Source of the DNA: Clostridium sp. LS
Lineage (GTDB): Bacteria > Bacillota > Clostridia > Clostridiales > Clostridiaceae
Direction of reading: 5' to 3'
Assembly: GCF_002760435.1 (NCBI RefSeq)
Contig: NZ_AUUU01000065.1
Coordinates: 1-64,000 of the forward strand
DNA length: 64,000 nt
The translations under genes were made by a program, and so were the position numbers. The first letter of the stretch is position 1, and the number at the start of each line of letters is the position of its first letter. The notes beneath the pieces are model-generated. The model searched no databases. It was given only the letters and a program-made list of their open reading frames with translations, and was not told the DNA's origin. Below, in pieces: positions 1-8,088 of the stretch.

Positions 1-56
1 GTTTAACCACCGCAGGATTTTAAGTCCTGTGCGTCTGCCAGTTCCGCCACTTCGGC
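1..56 (-). tRNA. tRNA-Leu (anticodon UAA), 3' part missing
   Basis: The minus strand reads GCCGAAGTGGCGGAACTGGC, a typical bacterial tRNA-Leu 5' half, then a D-arm and an anticodon stem-loop AGGA-CTTAAAA-TCCT whose loop carries TAA. The variable arm, T-arm and acceptor 3' strand lie beyond the window edge. A consensus promoter sits about 35-60 bp upstream. Confidence 0.93.
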
Positions 57-89
57 TTGCTGCATAACTAAGTGTCAACAACAAAGCTA

Positions 90-118
90 ATTATAATATA
101 TAATCTTTGTACTGTCAA
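90..118 (-). promoter_or_regulatory. Consensus sigma-A promoter of tRNA-Leu
   Basis: On the minus strand a perfect TTGACA (113-118) and a perfect TATAAT (90-95) are separated by 17 bp. The -10 is about 34 bp from the tRNA 5' end. Full-consensus promoters are expected for stable RNA genes. Confidence 0.85.
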
Positions 119-227
119 CAAAAAATTCAATATAATTTTTTTCTTTGTATTTTGCCACTATATTCATGTCATTTTTTATTATGTAAAGGCCATTTTAAGC
201 GTATTATTACAACATTTTAAATTAATA

Positions 228-286
228 GTGTAGAATACAATTATGAAAAATCTTAAACGATTTTTTATAATTATATTCTACACACA
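228..286 (-). terminator. Hairpin downstream of the S1-domain gene
   Basis: Long AT-rich inverted repeat: TGTAGAATA on one arm and TATTCTACA on the other, extended inward by AATTAT/ATAATT and further A/T pairs. It lies about 55 bp beyond the stop of the S1-domain gene and before the tRNA promoter. The T-tract is weak, so efficiency is uncertain. Confidence 0.5.
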
Positions 287-339
287 AAATATTCCAACTC
301 ACTTTATAACTATATAGTTTATTTTACCTAGATAAAAAT

Positions 340-750
340 TTAATAACCTTTTTTTCCACCCTTGCCCTTAAACTCTTGATGTTTTTTTACATCTTGCATT
401 CTCTCTTCACTATCTTTTAAGAACTTAGACATAATATCTTCGAAATTACCTGTATTATTAGTCTTTTTCTTATCAGTTGCTTTCCAATCAATTTCCACTG
501 GCTTAACTGATTTTTTTTGAATATTTGCTTGTTTTATAGAAAGACTAATTTTTCCGTTATCATCAATTGAGATAACTTTTACTTTTACTTTATCTTGTTC
601 ATTAAGATGCTCTCTAATATCTTTTACGTAAGAATCTGCGACTTCTGAAATATGGACTAATCCAGTTTTGCCTTCAACTTCAATAAAAGCTCCAAAGTTT
701 GTAATGTTTATCACTGTGCCCTCTACTATGTTTCCTGCCATTAAGGTCAT
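340..750 (-). CDS. yabR: S1 RNA-binding domain protein, YabR family
   Basis: 136 residues. An N-terminal S1/OB-fold domain occupies about residues 4-73 (GNIVEGTVINITNFGAFIE, then GLVHISEV and KVKVISID), followed by a basic, glycine-rich tail that ends in KGKGGKKGY. The family is cytoplasmic and RNA- or ribosome-associated; the exact role here is unknown. Start: an AAGGAGGAG site about 10 nt before the first ATG; a second in-frame ATG at codon 4 would be too distant. It is the last gene of the conserved spoVT-to-yabR block and lies downstream of divIC, as in Bacillus. Confidence 0.85.
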   Translation of the reverse strand: MTLMAGNIVEGTVINITNFGAFIEVEGKTGLVHISEVADSYVKDIREHLNEQDKVKVKVISIDDNGKISLSIKQANIQKKSVKPVEIDWKATDKKKTNNTGNFEDIMSKFLKDSEERMQDVKKHQEFKGKGGKKGY

Positions 751-899
751 GTTTAAAAGACTCCTCCTTAAATTTAAAAAATATATAAAATAAGAACAAA
801 TTCTGATATACAGAAGTTCTTTAATTTAAAATATAAAGTTAAATTATTATTTAATATTATTATATGCCAGAATTCTATAAGTTTTCTATATATCAAAAG

Positions 900-1193
900 T
901 TAATTAGAACCGTGACCCGTAACCTCACTATTAACAACTTTTTCTCCTGGTTTAATCATACCAAGCCTTTCTCTTGCTAATTTTTCAAGATAGTCTGATG
1001 AATCTGAATTAATTTTATCGACCTCATCTTGGAGCCGTTCATTTTTTTGCTTAATTTCATTTAACTGGGATTGTTTATTATCAATCTCCTTTTGTATTCT
1101 GTTCATTGTTATACTTTGTCTAATATAACTAAACGTAAAGAAAATAATAAACCCAGCAATTATTATTCTTTTTATTATTAACTTCTTTTTCAT
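900..1193 (-). CDS. divIC: Septum formation initiator DivIC/FtsB family
   Basis: 97 residues: a basic N-terminus, one membrane helix (about residues 7-25), a coiled coil (about 28-65, NRIQKEIDNKQSQLNEIKQK) and the conserved ending YLEKLARERLGMIKPGE of the DivIC/FtsB family. In Bacillus the protein joins FtsL and DivIB at the division septum with its coiled coil outside the membrane. A GAGGTT site precedes ATG by 6 nt. Length and position between yabQ and yabR match the Bacillus order. Confidence 0.9.
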   Translation of the reverse strand: MKKKLIIKRIIIAGFIIFFTFSYIRQSITMNRIQKEIDNKQSQLNEIKQKNERLQDEVDKINSDSSDYLEKLARERLGMIKPGEKVVNSEVTGHGSN

Positions 1194-1269
1194 CTATAGA
1201 ACCTCTATTTTGCAAATTCTCCTAAGACTATTTTAAACACTATATTGCTAATATTCAAGTAATTTTTTC

Positions 1270-1662
1270 TCATTTCCTCTTATCTGTAATTTTATACACA
1301 ATTATTTTTAATGGGTACAATGTATTTTTTAATATTATCCGAATAAATTTGTAAAATAATTTTGCTATTATTACCTCACTAGTATAAATATATTTACTAA
1401 TGAATCTAAAATACAATAAAATAGCAACAGTTATAAGAATATATACATAGGGAGTTAAAAAAGCATAATTAGTATATAATAGAAAAGTAAATACAACTAA
1501 GGCAATAAGTATACAAAATAATAAATCTTCTATTACTGTTAATATTTTTATAGAGTTTAGCCCTCTGATTACTCTATATATATCGAACAATATACCTGTT
1601 ATGATACCTCCAATGAGGCTGTAGATAACAAGACTAATTTGCATGCTCAATCCTAAAGGCAT
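1270..1662 (-). CDS. yabQ: Spore cortex biosynthesis protein YabQ
   Basis: 130 residues, several hydrophobic segments (about residues 9-28, 42-62 and 68-88) and the family motif GILFDIYRVIRG near residue 23. In Bacillus YabQ is a membrane protein of the mother cell needed for cortex formation. Two starts are possible: this ATG, with AGGA 11 nt upstream, or the ATG at codon 7, with AGGA 6 nt upstream. The longer form is kept because I recall similar N-termini in clostridial homologues; that is memory, not a comparison. The gene sits between yabP and divIC. Confidence 0.85.
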   Translation of the reverse strand: MPLGLSMQISLVIYSLIGGIITGILFDIYRVIRGLNSIKILTVIEDLLFCILIALVVFTFLLYTNYAFLTPYVYILITVAILLYFRFISKYIYTSEVIIAKLFYKFIRIILKNTLYPLKIIVYKITDKRK

Positions 1663-1674
1663 AGTACTATGTTC

Positions 1675-1968
1675 CTATTTAAATAATTTATTTATTATAC
1701 TTTCATTGCTCTTTTTAGATACTTTCCCATTATAAACGATAGATGCAATGCTACCAGCAATTATAACATCTCCATTCTGTACATCTAATTTATTCATTTT
1801 TAACTCTTCTCCCTTAATAGTCAGATTACCTAAACTAGTGGTTAAGTCTATTTTTTGCTCATCAAAGCTTATTACTTCTATGACACCACTTAATGTTAAT
1901 TTTTTTCTATTTTCTAAAGATAAACTTGATTTATTATCTTCTACTTTATTTTCCACTCTTTTCTCCAT
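1675..1968 (-). CDS. yabP: Sporulation protein YabP
   Basis: 97 residues from the chosen start. The family core is visible as KLTLSGVIEVISFDEQKIDLTTSLG and then LTIKGEELKMNKLDVQNGDVIIAG, a small all-beta domain shared with YqfC. It acts in the mother cell during sporulation; its biochemical function is unknown. The ATG at 1966-1968 is preferred over one five codons upstream because GGAGG lies 8 nt before it, while the upstream ATG overlaps that site. It lies directly upstream of yabQ. Confidence 0.87.
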   Translation of the reverse strand: MEKRVENKVEDNKSSLSLENRKKLTLSGVIEVISFDEQKIDLTTSLGNLTIKGEELKMNKLDVQNGDVIIAGSIASIVYNGKVSKKSNESIINKLFK

Positions 1969-2066
1969 CAAAGATTCCTCCATTCATTTTTCTTATACAA
2001 TATATGTTAATATATTGTAATTTAGAATTCAGAATCTTTTATAATAACCATATATATAAATTAAAG

Positions 2067-2101
2067 AAAGAGTAAGAAAGCTTCATTAGCCCTTACTCTT
2101 T
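2067..2101 (-). terminator. Terminator of rqcP
   Basis: Inverted repeat AAAGAGTAAG (2067-2076) and CTTACTCTTT (2092-2101), followed on the minus strand by TCTTTAATTTAT. One arm overlaps the rqcP stop codon. Confidence 0.65.
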
Positions 2102-2353
2102 ATCTTCTTCACCTTCAATAATTGTATACATATCTTTTGCTTCTTCTTTTCTTACATGTTCCGCTATATTAATTATTTCTGCTTTTAATATTCTATTGGC
2201 AAATGTGATTTGAATTATGTCGCCTTCTTTTACTGTTGTTGAAGGCTTTGCCACCTTATCATTTATTTGTATACGACCACTCTCACATATTTCTTTTGCC
2301 ACAGTTCTTCTCTTTATGATACGAGATACTTTTAAATATTTATCTAATCTCAT
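2093..2353 (-). CDS. rqcP: S4-domain RNA-binding protein RqcP (YabO/Hsp15 family)
   Basis: 86 residues from ATG 2351-2353. Nearly the whole protein is an S4 domain: MRLDKYLKVSRIIKRRTVAK, then ESGRIQINDKVAKPSTTVKEGD. In Bacillus, RqcP/YabO binds obstructed 50S subunits and works with RqcH to add alanine tails to stalled chains. The ATG is chosen over an upstream GTG at 2368 because GAAGGAG precedes it by 6 nt, while the GTG lies within that site. The hup terminator is immediately upstream, so expression depends on read-through or its own promoter. Confidence 0.9.
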   Translation of the reverse strand: MRLDKYLKVSRIIKRRTVAKEICESGRIQINDKVAKPSTTVKEGDIIQITFANRILKAEIINIAEHVRKEEAKDMYTIIEGEEDKE

Positions 2354-2373
2354 AATTTTCTCCTTCACTAAAA

Positions 2374-2395
2374 GAACCCGAGAAAACTCGGGTTC
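2374..2395 (-). terminator. Terminator of hup
   Basis: Perfect 9-bp stem GAACCCGAG / CTCGGGTTC with a 4-nt loop, then TTCTTTTAG on the minus strand. It sits between hup and rqcP, about 20 nt before the rqcP start. Confidence 0.8.
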
Positions 2396-2423
2396 ATATT
2401 CACTCTGTCTAACTCGTATTTTA

Positions 2424-2699
2424 TTACTTGTTAACTTTATCTTTGAATTCTTTACCAGCTTTAAATACTGGAACAGTTGTTGCAGGAATGTTTATAACTT
2501 CTTTAGTTCTAGGGTTTCTTCCTTCTCTAGCTGCTCTTTCTCTTGTTTCGAAAGTTCCAAAACCAACTAGTTGAACTTTTTCTCCTTTTTCTAGAGCTTC
2601 CTCAACGCTTTCAATTAAAGCCTTTAATGCTAATTCCGCATCTTTTTTTGTTAACTTACTTTTTTCTGCCATACTAGTAATTAATTCTGCTTTATTCAC
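2424..2699 (-). CDS. hup: Histone-like DNA-binding protein HU
   Basis: 91 residues, the normal HU size. MNKAELITSMAEKSKLTKKD begins the helical dimerisation part; GFGTFETRERAAREGRNPRT is the HU signature and the DNA-binding beta arm. HU bends and compacts DNA as a homodimer. The start is a GTG with a strong AAGGAGGA site upstream. The gene is placed between mazG and rqcP, and its own terminator suggests high separate expression. Confidence 0.96.
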   Translation of the reverse strand: MNKAELITSMAEKSKLTKKDAELALKALIESVEEALEKGEKVQLVGFGTFETRERAAREGRNPRTKEVINIPATTVPVFKAGKEFKDKVNK

Positions 2700-2918
2700 A
2701 ATAACATCCTCCTTAAAATCCAGTTATATATTTTTAACTGTTTTCTTTATGTACTAAATTGCACTTCTTTATTATATAACCTCTTCAGTTACCCGTCTAT
2801 AGAAAAAGCGCTTTCTTTTCCTATATATAACTAAATAATCCAATAAATCGTTACAACATAGTTCTTTATAAATTATTATTCTGCATAAACTAGAAAATTC
2901 CTTTAATTAAATCATAGA

Positions 2919-4370
2919 TTAATCTAATTTTTTTGAAATTTCCCAAAGTTTATCCATTTCCTCCAAACTCATGTTTGTTAATTTAATATTTTCATCCTTT
3001 GCAGCCTTCTCAATATACTCAAATCTTTTTATAAACTTGTCTATAGTATAATTTAATGCTATCTCTTCATCTATTTTTAGAAACCTTGCAACGTTAACAC
3101 ATGAAAATAACAAATCTCCAACTTCTTCTGTTATTTTCTCCACATTTTCTGTATTATATACATCAATTACCTCTTTAAGTTCTTCTTTTACCTTATTTAT
3201 TGCAAAATTAATATGTTCAAAATCAAATCCAACCTTTTTTGCTTTTTCTTGAACCTTATGTGCTCTTAAAAGCGCCGGCAAACCTTTTGTTATTCCCCTC
3301 ATTTCTTCGGTAATATTTTTATACCCTTTTTCTCCTTTTTTTAGTTCATCCCATTTTTCTAGTACTTCTTCTGAAGAATTTATTTCACTAGAATTATTAA
3401 ACACATGCGGATGTCTATTTATCATCTTATTACAAATGCCTTCTATCACATCACTTATATCAAAATATCCATCCTCTTTTCCAATAGAAGCATGAAACAC
3501 AACTTGAAGGAGCACATCCCCTAATTCCTCAATTAGTGAATTTTCATCTTCTTGTTCTATTGCATCTATAACTTCATAACTTTCTTCTACTAATGCTTTT
3601 TCAAGAGATTTATGAGTTTGTTCTCTATCCCACGGACAACCATCCTCTCCCCTTAACTTTTCTATTATTTCTAAGAGATCATAAAAATCTTTCTTATTTT
3701 TCATATCCTTCGGAATATAAATGGACGTTAAATAATCTATATCTTCTTGCATATCCAGCTCATATAACGGTATTTTTCTAATACTTTCCTGTCCTTCTAT
3801 TCCTGCAGCTCTTACGTAATAAATTTCAGTTTCATCATTATAATATTCTAGTAATTTTAACTTAACTTCTGATGCTATTAATTGATTATACACTTGGGTA
3901 ATTACAGTCCCTATTCTTTTGTCCAAAACCTGATTCTCTATATCAAAGGAATCTATAACCTTAACTCCCTCTATAGGATCAATCTTAAGGCTTTCTATCA
4001 TTGCGTCAATAAAACTTACTGCAGGTATTATTTTATATTCTATATTATTTTCATTACATAGTTTCATCAAATTAAATACTGATTTTTCTGCAACTAGAGG
4101 ATGACCAGGCACTGCATATATTAAATCTCCTAATTCCTTCTGTTTTTTAATTAAATCATTAGCAATACTTAAATATACCTGATCAAAGCTATCTATGCTC
4201 TCATACATATTGTCATAGGTGTCAAATTTAATATTTTTTTCTCTTAAGTAATCTACTGTTGGGTGTTTTTCTGTTCTTAAAAATATATTCCTATTACTCT
4301 CAAGTTCGCATATTGTTCCTATTGTCAATGCATCCTTTGCTCCTGGTCCCAATCCAACTATTTTAATCAT
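2919..4370 (-). CDS. mazG: Tetrapyrrole methylase-like / MazG fusion protein (YabN)
   Basis: 483 residues with two domains. Residues 1-220 resemble SAM-dependent tetrapyrrole methylases (MIKIVGLGPGAKDALTIGT; YAVPGHPLVAEKSV). Residues about 235-483 are a MazG nucleotide pyrophosphohydrolase with the typical LRGEDGCPWDREQTHKSL, then EELGDVLLQVVFHA and a second EEVGDLLFSCVNVAR. The MazG part probably clears aberrant NTPs; the role of the methylase part is not established. Start supported by AGGAGAGAGG 5 nt before ATG. Same position as yabN in Bacillus, between spoVB and rqcP. Confidence 0.92.
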   Translation of the reverse strand: MIKIVGLGPGAKDALTIGTICELESNRNIFLRTEKHPTVDYLREKNIKFDTYDNMYESIDSFDQVYLSIANDLIKKQKELGDLIYAVPGHPLVAEKSVFNLMKLCNENNIEYKIIPAVSFIDAMIESLKIDPIEGVKVIDSFDIENQVLDKRIGTVITQVYNQLIASEVKLKLLEYYNDETEIYYVRAAGIEGQESIRKIPLYELDMQEDIDYLTSIYIPKDMKNKKDFYDLLEIIEKLRGEDGCPWDREQTHKSLEKALVEESYEVIDAIEQEDENSLIEELGDVLLQVVFHASIGKEDGYFDISDVIEGICNKMINRHPHVFNNSSEINSSEEVLEKWDELKKGEKGYKNITEEMRGITKGLPALLRAHKVQEKAKKVGFDFEHINFAINKVKEELKEVIDVYNTENVEKITEEVGDLLFSCVNVARFLKIDEEIALNYTIDKFIKRFEYIEKAAKDENIKLTNMSLEEMDKLWEISKKLD

Positions 4371-4386
4371 TAGAGCCTCTCTCCTT

Positions 4387-5922
4387 TTATCTTCTTTTCA
4401 ATCTACTCTTTATATCTTCAACATTAAATACTTTGAATACAATAATCAATATAATATATATTATCATACCCAAAAATATAGATGTTAAGCAAGATATTCC
4501 ATTACTTATTGTATTTCTATATATAATATTATAACTAATTAATACTAATAGAGTCATAATAGTTGATGCATACGCTGGTTTAATTATAATTTCATATAAA
4601 TTTAATTTTACCTTTAATGTAAGTTTCATAGTTATTATATTTAATATACTTACAAATGCATAAGCACTAAGACTCGCAATAACTGCACCGTATATATTAA
4701 TGGCCTCCATTGGAACTAATGTCCAAGTTAATATTATCTTTACTATGCATCCACATAATAAGTTAATAACAGGTTTAATATAATTACCTGTTCCCTGTAA
4801 AATCGCTGTTGTTGTTTGAGTTATTATTATGAAAGGAATAGTTAATGATAAATATTTTAATATTTCTATACCTTCAAATCTGCCTGGAAATATAAACTTC
4901 ATTACCGGCTCAGCTAAAAAGAAAAGTCCAAAGGTACAAGGAATTGCTATTACTGCCGCCATTTTCATGGATACATCTATTTTGTTCTTAAGCTCTTTCC
5001 GCCTCCTAAGAACAAAATTCTCAGCTATAATTGGAATTAAAGATGTGCAAATGGCCATAGAGAGAGTTAATGGAATATTTATAATTACAGACGCCTTTCC
5101 AGTTAATTGAGCATAAAGTACAGTTGCCTGTGTATTTGTAAAGCCGGCTTGCAGTAACTTTTGCGGAACCAATATTGAATCAATCAAATTCATAATGCTG
5201 CTAACTGTTGTTCCCAACGATATCGGTACTGCAATTTTTAATATTGTATTCAATATTTCTGGATTACTTTTTATTTTTTTTACTTTATAATTCTTCTTAA
5301 TTTTTTTATAATTTGTGTATAAATATGTTCCTCCAAGAACCGCACCAGCGGTAGCCCCAAAAGCTGCTCCTCCTGCCGAATATTCAATTCCTTTTGGTAA
5401 TAAAAATACAGCTAGTCCTACACCAAATATAACTCTTCCAATTTGTTCTATTATTTGTGATATGGCTGATGGCGTCATATTCTGTAATCCTTGAAAGAAA
5501 CCTCTAAATATTGTCACAAATGATATTACAATTGGTGCAAATGATATTCCTATTAATGAATAGTATGCTTTTGAATCCCATTTTAAAAATACTATTATTG
5601 GCCTTGCAAAAAAGAATAATGCTACTGTAGTGCCTGTCCCTATTATTGTCATTAAAATGGCTGACTCTTTCATTACTTCGAAACTTCCATATATATCATT
5701 AGTTGCATTCTTTTCCGATATCATTTTTGAAATTGCAACAGGTACTCCTGAAGCCATGGCGATAAAAAACATATACAGTGGATATGACATTTGATAATAT
5801 CCTATCCCTTCATCGCCAATTAACATTATCAGCGGCCACCTAAAGAATAATCCTAAAAATCTAGTTAATATTCCCGCAACTCCAAGAATGATACTCCCCT
5901 TTATTAGGGATTGCTTATTCAT
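4387..5922 (-). CDS. spoVB: MOP-superfamily flippase, SpoVB/YabM family
   Basis: 511 residues, strongly hydrophobic with about 12-14 membrane helices over the whole length. It has the polysaccharide-exporter N-terminus (SLIKGSIILGVAGILTRFLG) and conserved internal SQIIEQIGRVIFGVGLA. The family moves lipid-linked glycan precursors across the membrane; SpoVB serves cortex synthesis and YabM is its paralogue at this locus. Context (next to spoVT and mazG) fits YabM, so the two cannot be separated by sequence alone. GGAGG lies 7 nt upstream of ATG but within a hairpin. Confidence 0.88.
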   Translation of the reverse strand: MNKQSLIKGSIILGVAGILTRFLGLFFRWPLIMLIGDEGIGYYQMSYPLYMFFIAMASGVPVAISKMISEKNATNDIYGSFEVMKESAILMTIIGTGTTVALFFFARPIIVFLKWDSKAYYSLIGISFAPIVISFVTIFRGFFQGLQNMTPSAISQIIEQIGRVIFGVGLAVFLLPKGIEYSAGGAAFGATAGAVLGGTYLYTNYKKIKKNYKVKKIKSNPEILNTILKIAVPISLGTTVSSIMNLIDSILVPQKLLQAGFTNTQATVLYAQLTGKASVIINIPLTLSMAICTSLIPIIAENFVLRRRKELKNKIDVSMKMAAVIAIPCTFGLFFLAEPVMKFIFPGRFEGIEILKYLSLTIPFIIITQTTTAILQGTGNYIKPVINLLCGCIVKIILTWTLVPMEAINIYGAVIASLSAYAFVSILNIITMKLTLKVKLNLYEIIIKPAYASTIMTLLVLISYNIIYRNTISNGISCLTSIFLGMIIYIILIIVFKVFNVEDIKSRLKRR

Positions 5923-5928
5923 AAAACA

Positions 5929-5978
5929 CCTCCAAACTTACATATTATTAATAATTATTATTATTGTAAGTTTAGAGG
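5929..5978 (-). promoter_or_regulatory. Hairpin covering the spoVB ribosome-binding site
   Basis: On the minus strand CCTCTAAACTTACA (5965-5978) pairs with TGTAAGTTTGGAGG (5929-5942): 14 pairs including one U-G. The loop is 22 nt of A/T. The 3' arm contains the spoVB GGAGG and is followed by TGTTTTATG, so the element could sequester the ribosome site or act as a weak spoVT terminator. Confidence 0.6.
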
Positions 5979-6021
5979 TATTATTCCTTTTATTTTTCAT
6001 ACTGCAACTAATTTATTGATA

Positions 6022-6570
6022 TTATTGCTCCATTTGTTTTCCTAAAAATGCTGCCGCTGTTTCAACTAATTTTGTTTCAACTTCACCAAGTTCTACATCT
6101 TCTTTTGATAATATAATTACAGCACCAATTTCATCACCTTCTGCTATAATTGGTGATATAACTTGACTAGTGTACACACTTTCATCATCATCGTTATGTA
6201 ATGGTATTACTGAATTATTAGCCTTACTTAATAAGACAGTTTTTCTTCCATCCATTATTTTTTCTAATTCGCTGCTTACTTTTCTTTCTATGTAATCTTT
6301 TTTAGGTGCTCCACTTACTGATACAAATGCATCTTTATCAGCTATTAGTACAATATTACCTATAACTTGTTGTAAGCTTTCACAATATTCTTTTGAAAAA
6401 TTAGTAAGCTCTTCAATTGGGGAATATTTCTTTAGAATAACACCGCCATCTCTATCAGTAAATATTTCTAGCGGATCTCCTTCTCTTATTCTTAATGTTC
6501 TCCTTATTTCCTTTGGTATTACCACTCTTCCTAAATCATCAATTCTTCTAACAATTCCTGTTGCCTTCAT
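6022..6570 (-). CDS. spoVT: Stage V sporulation transcription factor SpoVT
   Basis: 182 residues. An AbrB-type swapped-hairpin DNA-binding domain fills residues 1-50 (MKATGIVRRIDDLGRVVIPK, RRTLRIREGDPLEIF), and a GAF-like sensor domain follows. In the forespore SpoVT tunes sigma-G-dependent transcription. AAGGAGG lies about 11 nt before ATG. The gene precedes spoVB, as in Bacillus; a PrsA-type foldase gene intervenes between it and mfd. Confidence 0.96.
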   Translation of the reverse strand: MKATGIVRRIDDLGRVVIPKEIRRTLRIREGDPLEIFTDRDGGVILKKYSPIEELTNFSKEYCESLQQVIGNIVLIADKDAFVSVSGAPKKDYIERKVSSELEKIMDGRKTVLLSKANNSVIPLHNDDDESVYTSQVISPIIAEGDEIGAVIILSKEDVELGEVETKLVETAAAFLGKQMEQ

Positions 6571-6770
6571 TGGTTATATAACCTCCTTATAACTCTATTA
6601 ATTGGTTGCAGTATTATTATTTGAATTTCTAGAAATTTTATACACTTATAGACAAATTTTATATAAGTATTTTTTGAACAATAATAAAGCTAAGTATAAT
6701 CCCATTTTCACATATATTTTAAATTTATTTATCCACTCATATTATTAGTATTCACAGACGTAAATATAAA

Positions 6771-6809
6771 AACTGCCTTAAAATAGCACTAAACTATTTT
6801 AAGACAGTT
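6771..6809 (-). terminator. Terminator of the foldase gene
   Basis: Stem AACTGCCTTAAAATAG / CTATTTTAAGACAGTT with a 7-nt loop, followed on the minus strand by TTTTATATTT. It lies about 50 bp after the prsA stop. Confidence 0.82.
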
Positions 6810-6858
6810 CAACTCTTAGCCGTTAAATATCCCTATTTTTATTCCCAATTATTTAAAA

Positions 6859-7887
6859 TTATAATTTATCTTCATAAGTTTTTACTTTTAAATCATTTTT
6901 CCATTCTGTTATCTTTGAATTAAAAGTATCACCTTGCTTTTGTTGTAATAAAGTTGATTTAATTTGATCCTTTACTTGCTCAAAAGGAGTTACTTGAGAA
7001 TCTTTTAATCCAGTTGCTTTTATTATGTGATAACCATATTGACTCTTTACTGGTGCTGAAATTTCTCCCTCTTTTAAATTTTTAAATCCATTCATGAATT
7101 CTGGAACTAAATCTGTTGAATTATATGCTACAAAGCCTAAACTTCCGCCTTTATCCTTACTTCCTGGATCTGCTGAATTTTCTTTAGCCAATGTTGCGAA
7201 ATCAGCACCAGCATCTAGCTTTGATTTTATATCATTAGCTTTTTTTAATGAAGCGTCAAAATCTACAGTTGTTCCATCACTAGCCTTTTCAGCTATTAAA
7301 ATATGTGAAGCTGTTGCGCCTGCCCCTTGTGTATACTTAGAATCTTTATTCTCATTATAATATGTTTGGACTTCATCATCTGTAACAGCTACGTCCTTTA
7401 ATATATTATCTTGAACTGCCTGCATTACAAGCTGATCCTTTAACATGCTTCTAAGTTGATCTTCTGTTAATCCATTTTGTTGTAAAACACTCTCAAATTG
7501 CCCTTCCTCAGGATATTGAGTTTTATATTGATTAATTTGGTCATCAACCTTTTTATTTAAATCATCATCAGATGGCTTTAAATTTAATATAGTTGCTTCT
7601 TGTAAAAGTACTTTTTGAGTTACTAAACTATCTAGCCCTTGCTTTTTCGCCTGTTTTACTTGGTCTTTAACTTTGTCGTTAGTCTCATAGTCATCACCAA
7701 ACTGTTGCTTTAACTGTGGACCTATTTGTTTATCTAAATCACCTTTTGTTATTTTTTCATTTCCAACTGTTGCAAGAACTGTATTTTGTATTGCCTCTGG
7801 TGTCTTTTCAATCATCTTGCATCCCATAGCTGATGCTGCAATTGCACATAAAGCTATCGCTGCAATAATTTTTTTTATTTTTTTCAA
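6859..7887 (-). CDS. prsA: PrsA-type peptidyl-prolyl isomerase lipoprotein
   Basis: 342 residues from the TTG at 7885-7887. The N-terminus is a lipoprotein signal (MKKIKKIIAAIALCAIAASA then MGC), predicting a lipid-anchored Cys23. A SurA-like helical region follows, then a parvulin (PpiC) domain: TASHILIAEK, DFATLAKENSAD, GGSLGFV and YGYHIIKAT. It folds exported proteins outside the membrane. TTG is preferred because GAGGGG lies just upstream and gives a proper signal peptide; an ATG 17 codons earlier would put extra residues before the signal. Confidence 0.9.
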   Translation of the reverse strand: MKKIKKIIAAIALCAIAASAMGCKMIEKTPEAIQNTVLATVGNEKITKGDLDKQIGPQLKQQFGDDYETNDKVKDQVKQAKKQGLDSLVTQKVLLQEATILNLKPSDDDLNKKVDDQINQYKTQYPEEGQFESVLQQNGLTEDQLRSMLKDQLVMQAVQDNILKDVAVTDDEVQTYYNENKDSKYTQGAGATASHILIAEKASDGTTVDFDASLKKANDIKSKLDAGADFATLAKENSADPGSKDKGGSLGFVAYNSTDLVPEFMNGFKNLKEGEISAPVKSQYGYHIIKATGLKDSQVTPFEQVKDQIKSTLLQQKQGDTFNSKITEWKNDLKVKTYEDKL

Positions 7888-8088
7888 AATTTTCCCCTCG
7901 CTTATCTTATATTTAATCTTAAAAAAGTAACCTATCAAAATATCCTATGTATATCGAATTAGATAATGTTATCTTTTAAAGATGTCGTACTGAAAAAGTC
8001 ATAATATTAGTATATCAATATTATTTTTATTATTCAAATTTTTTACACCATTTTGTTTATATTACTTTTCATTTATATCATATATTTG

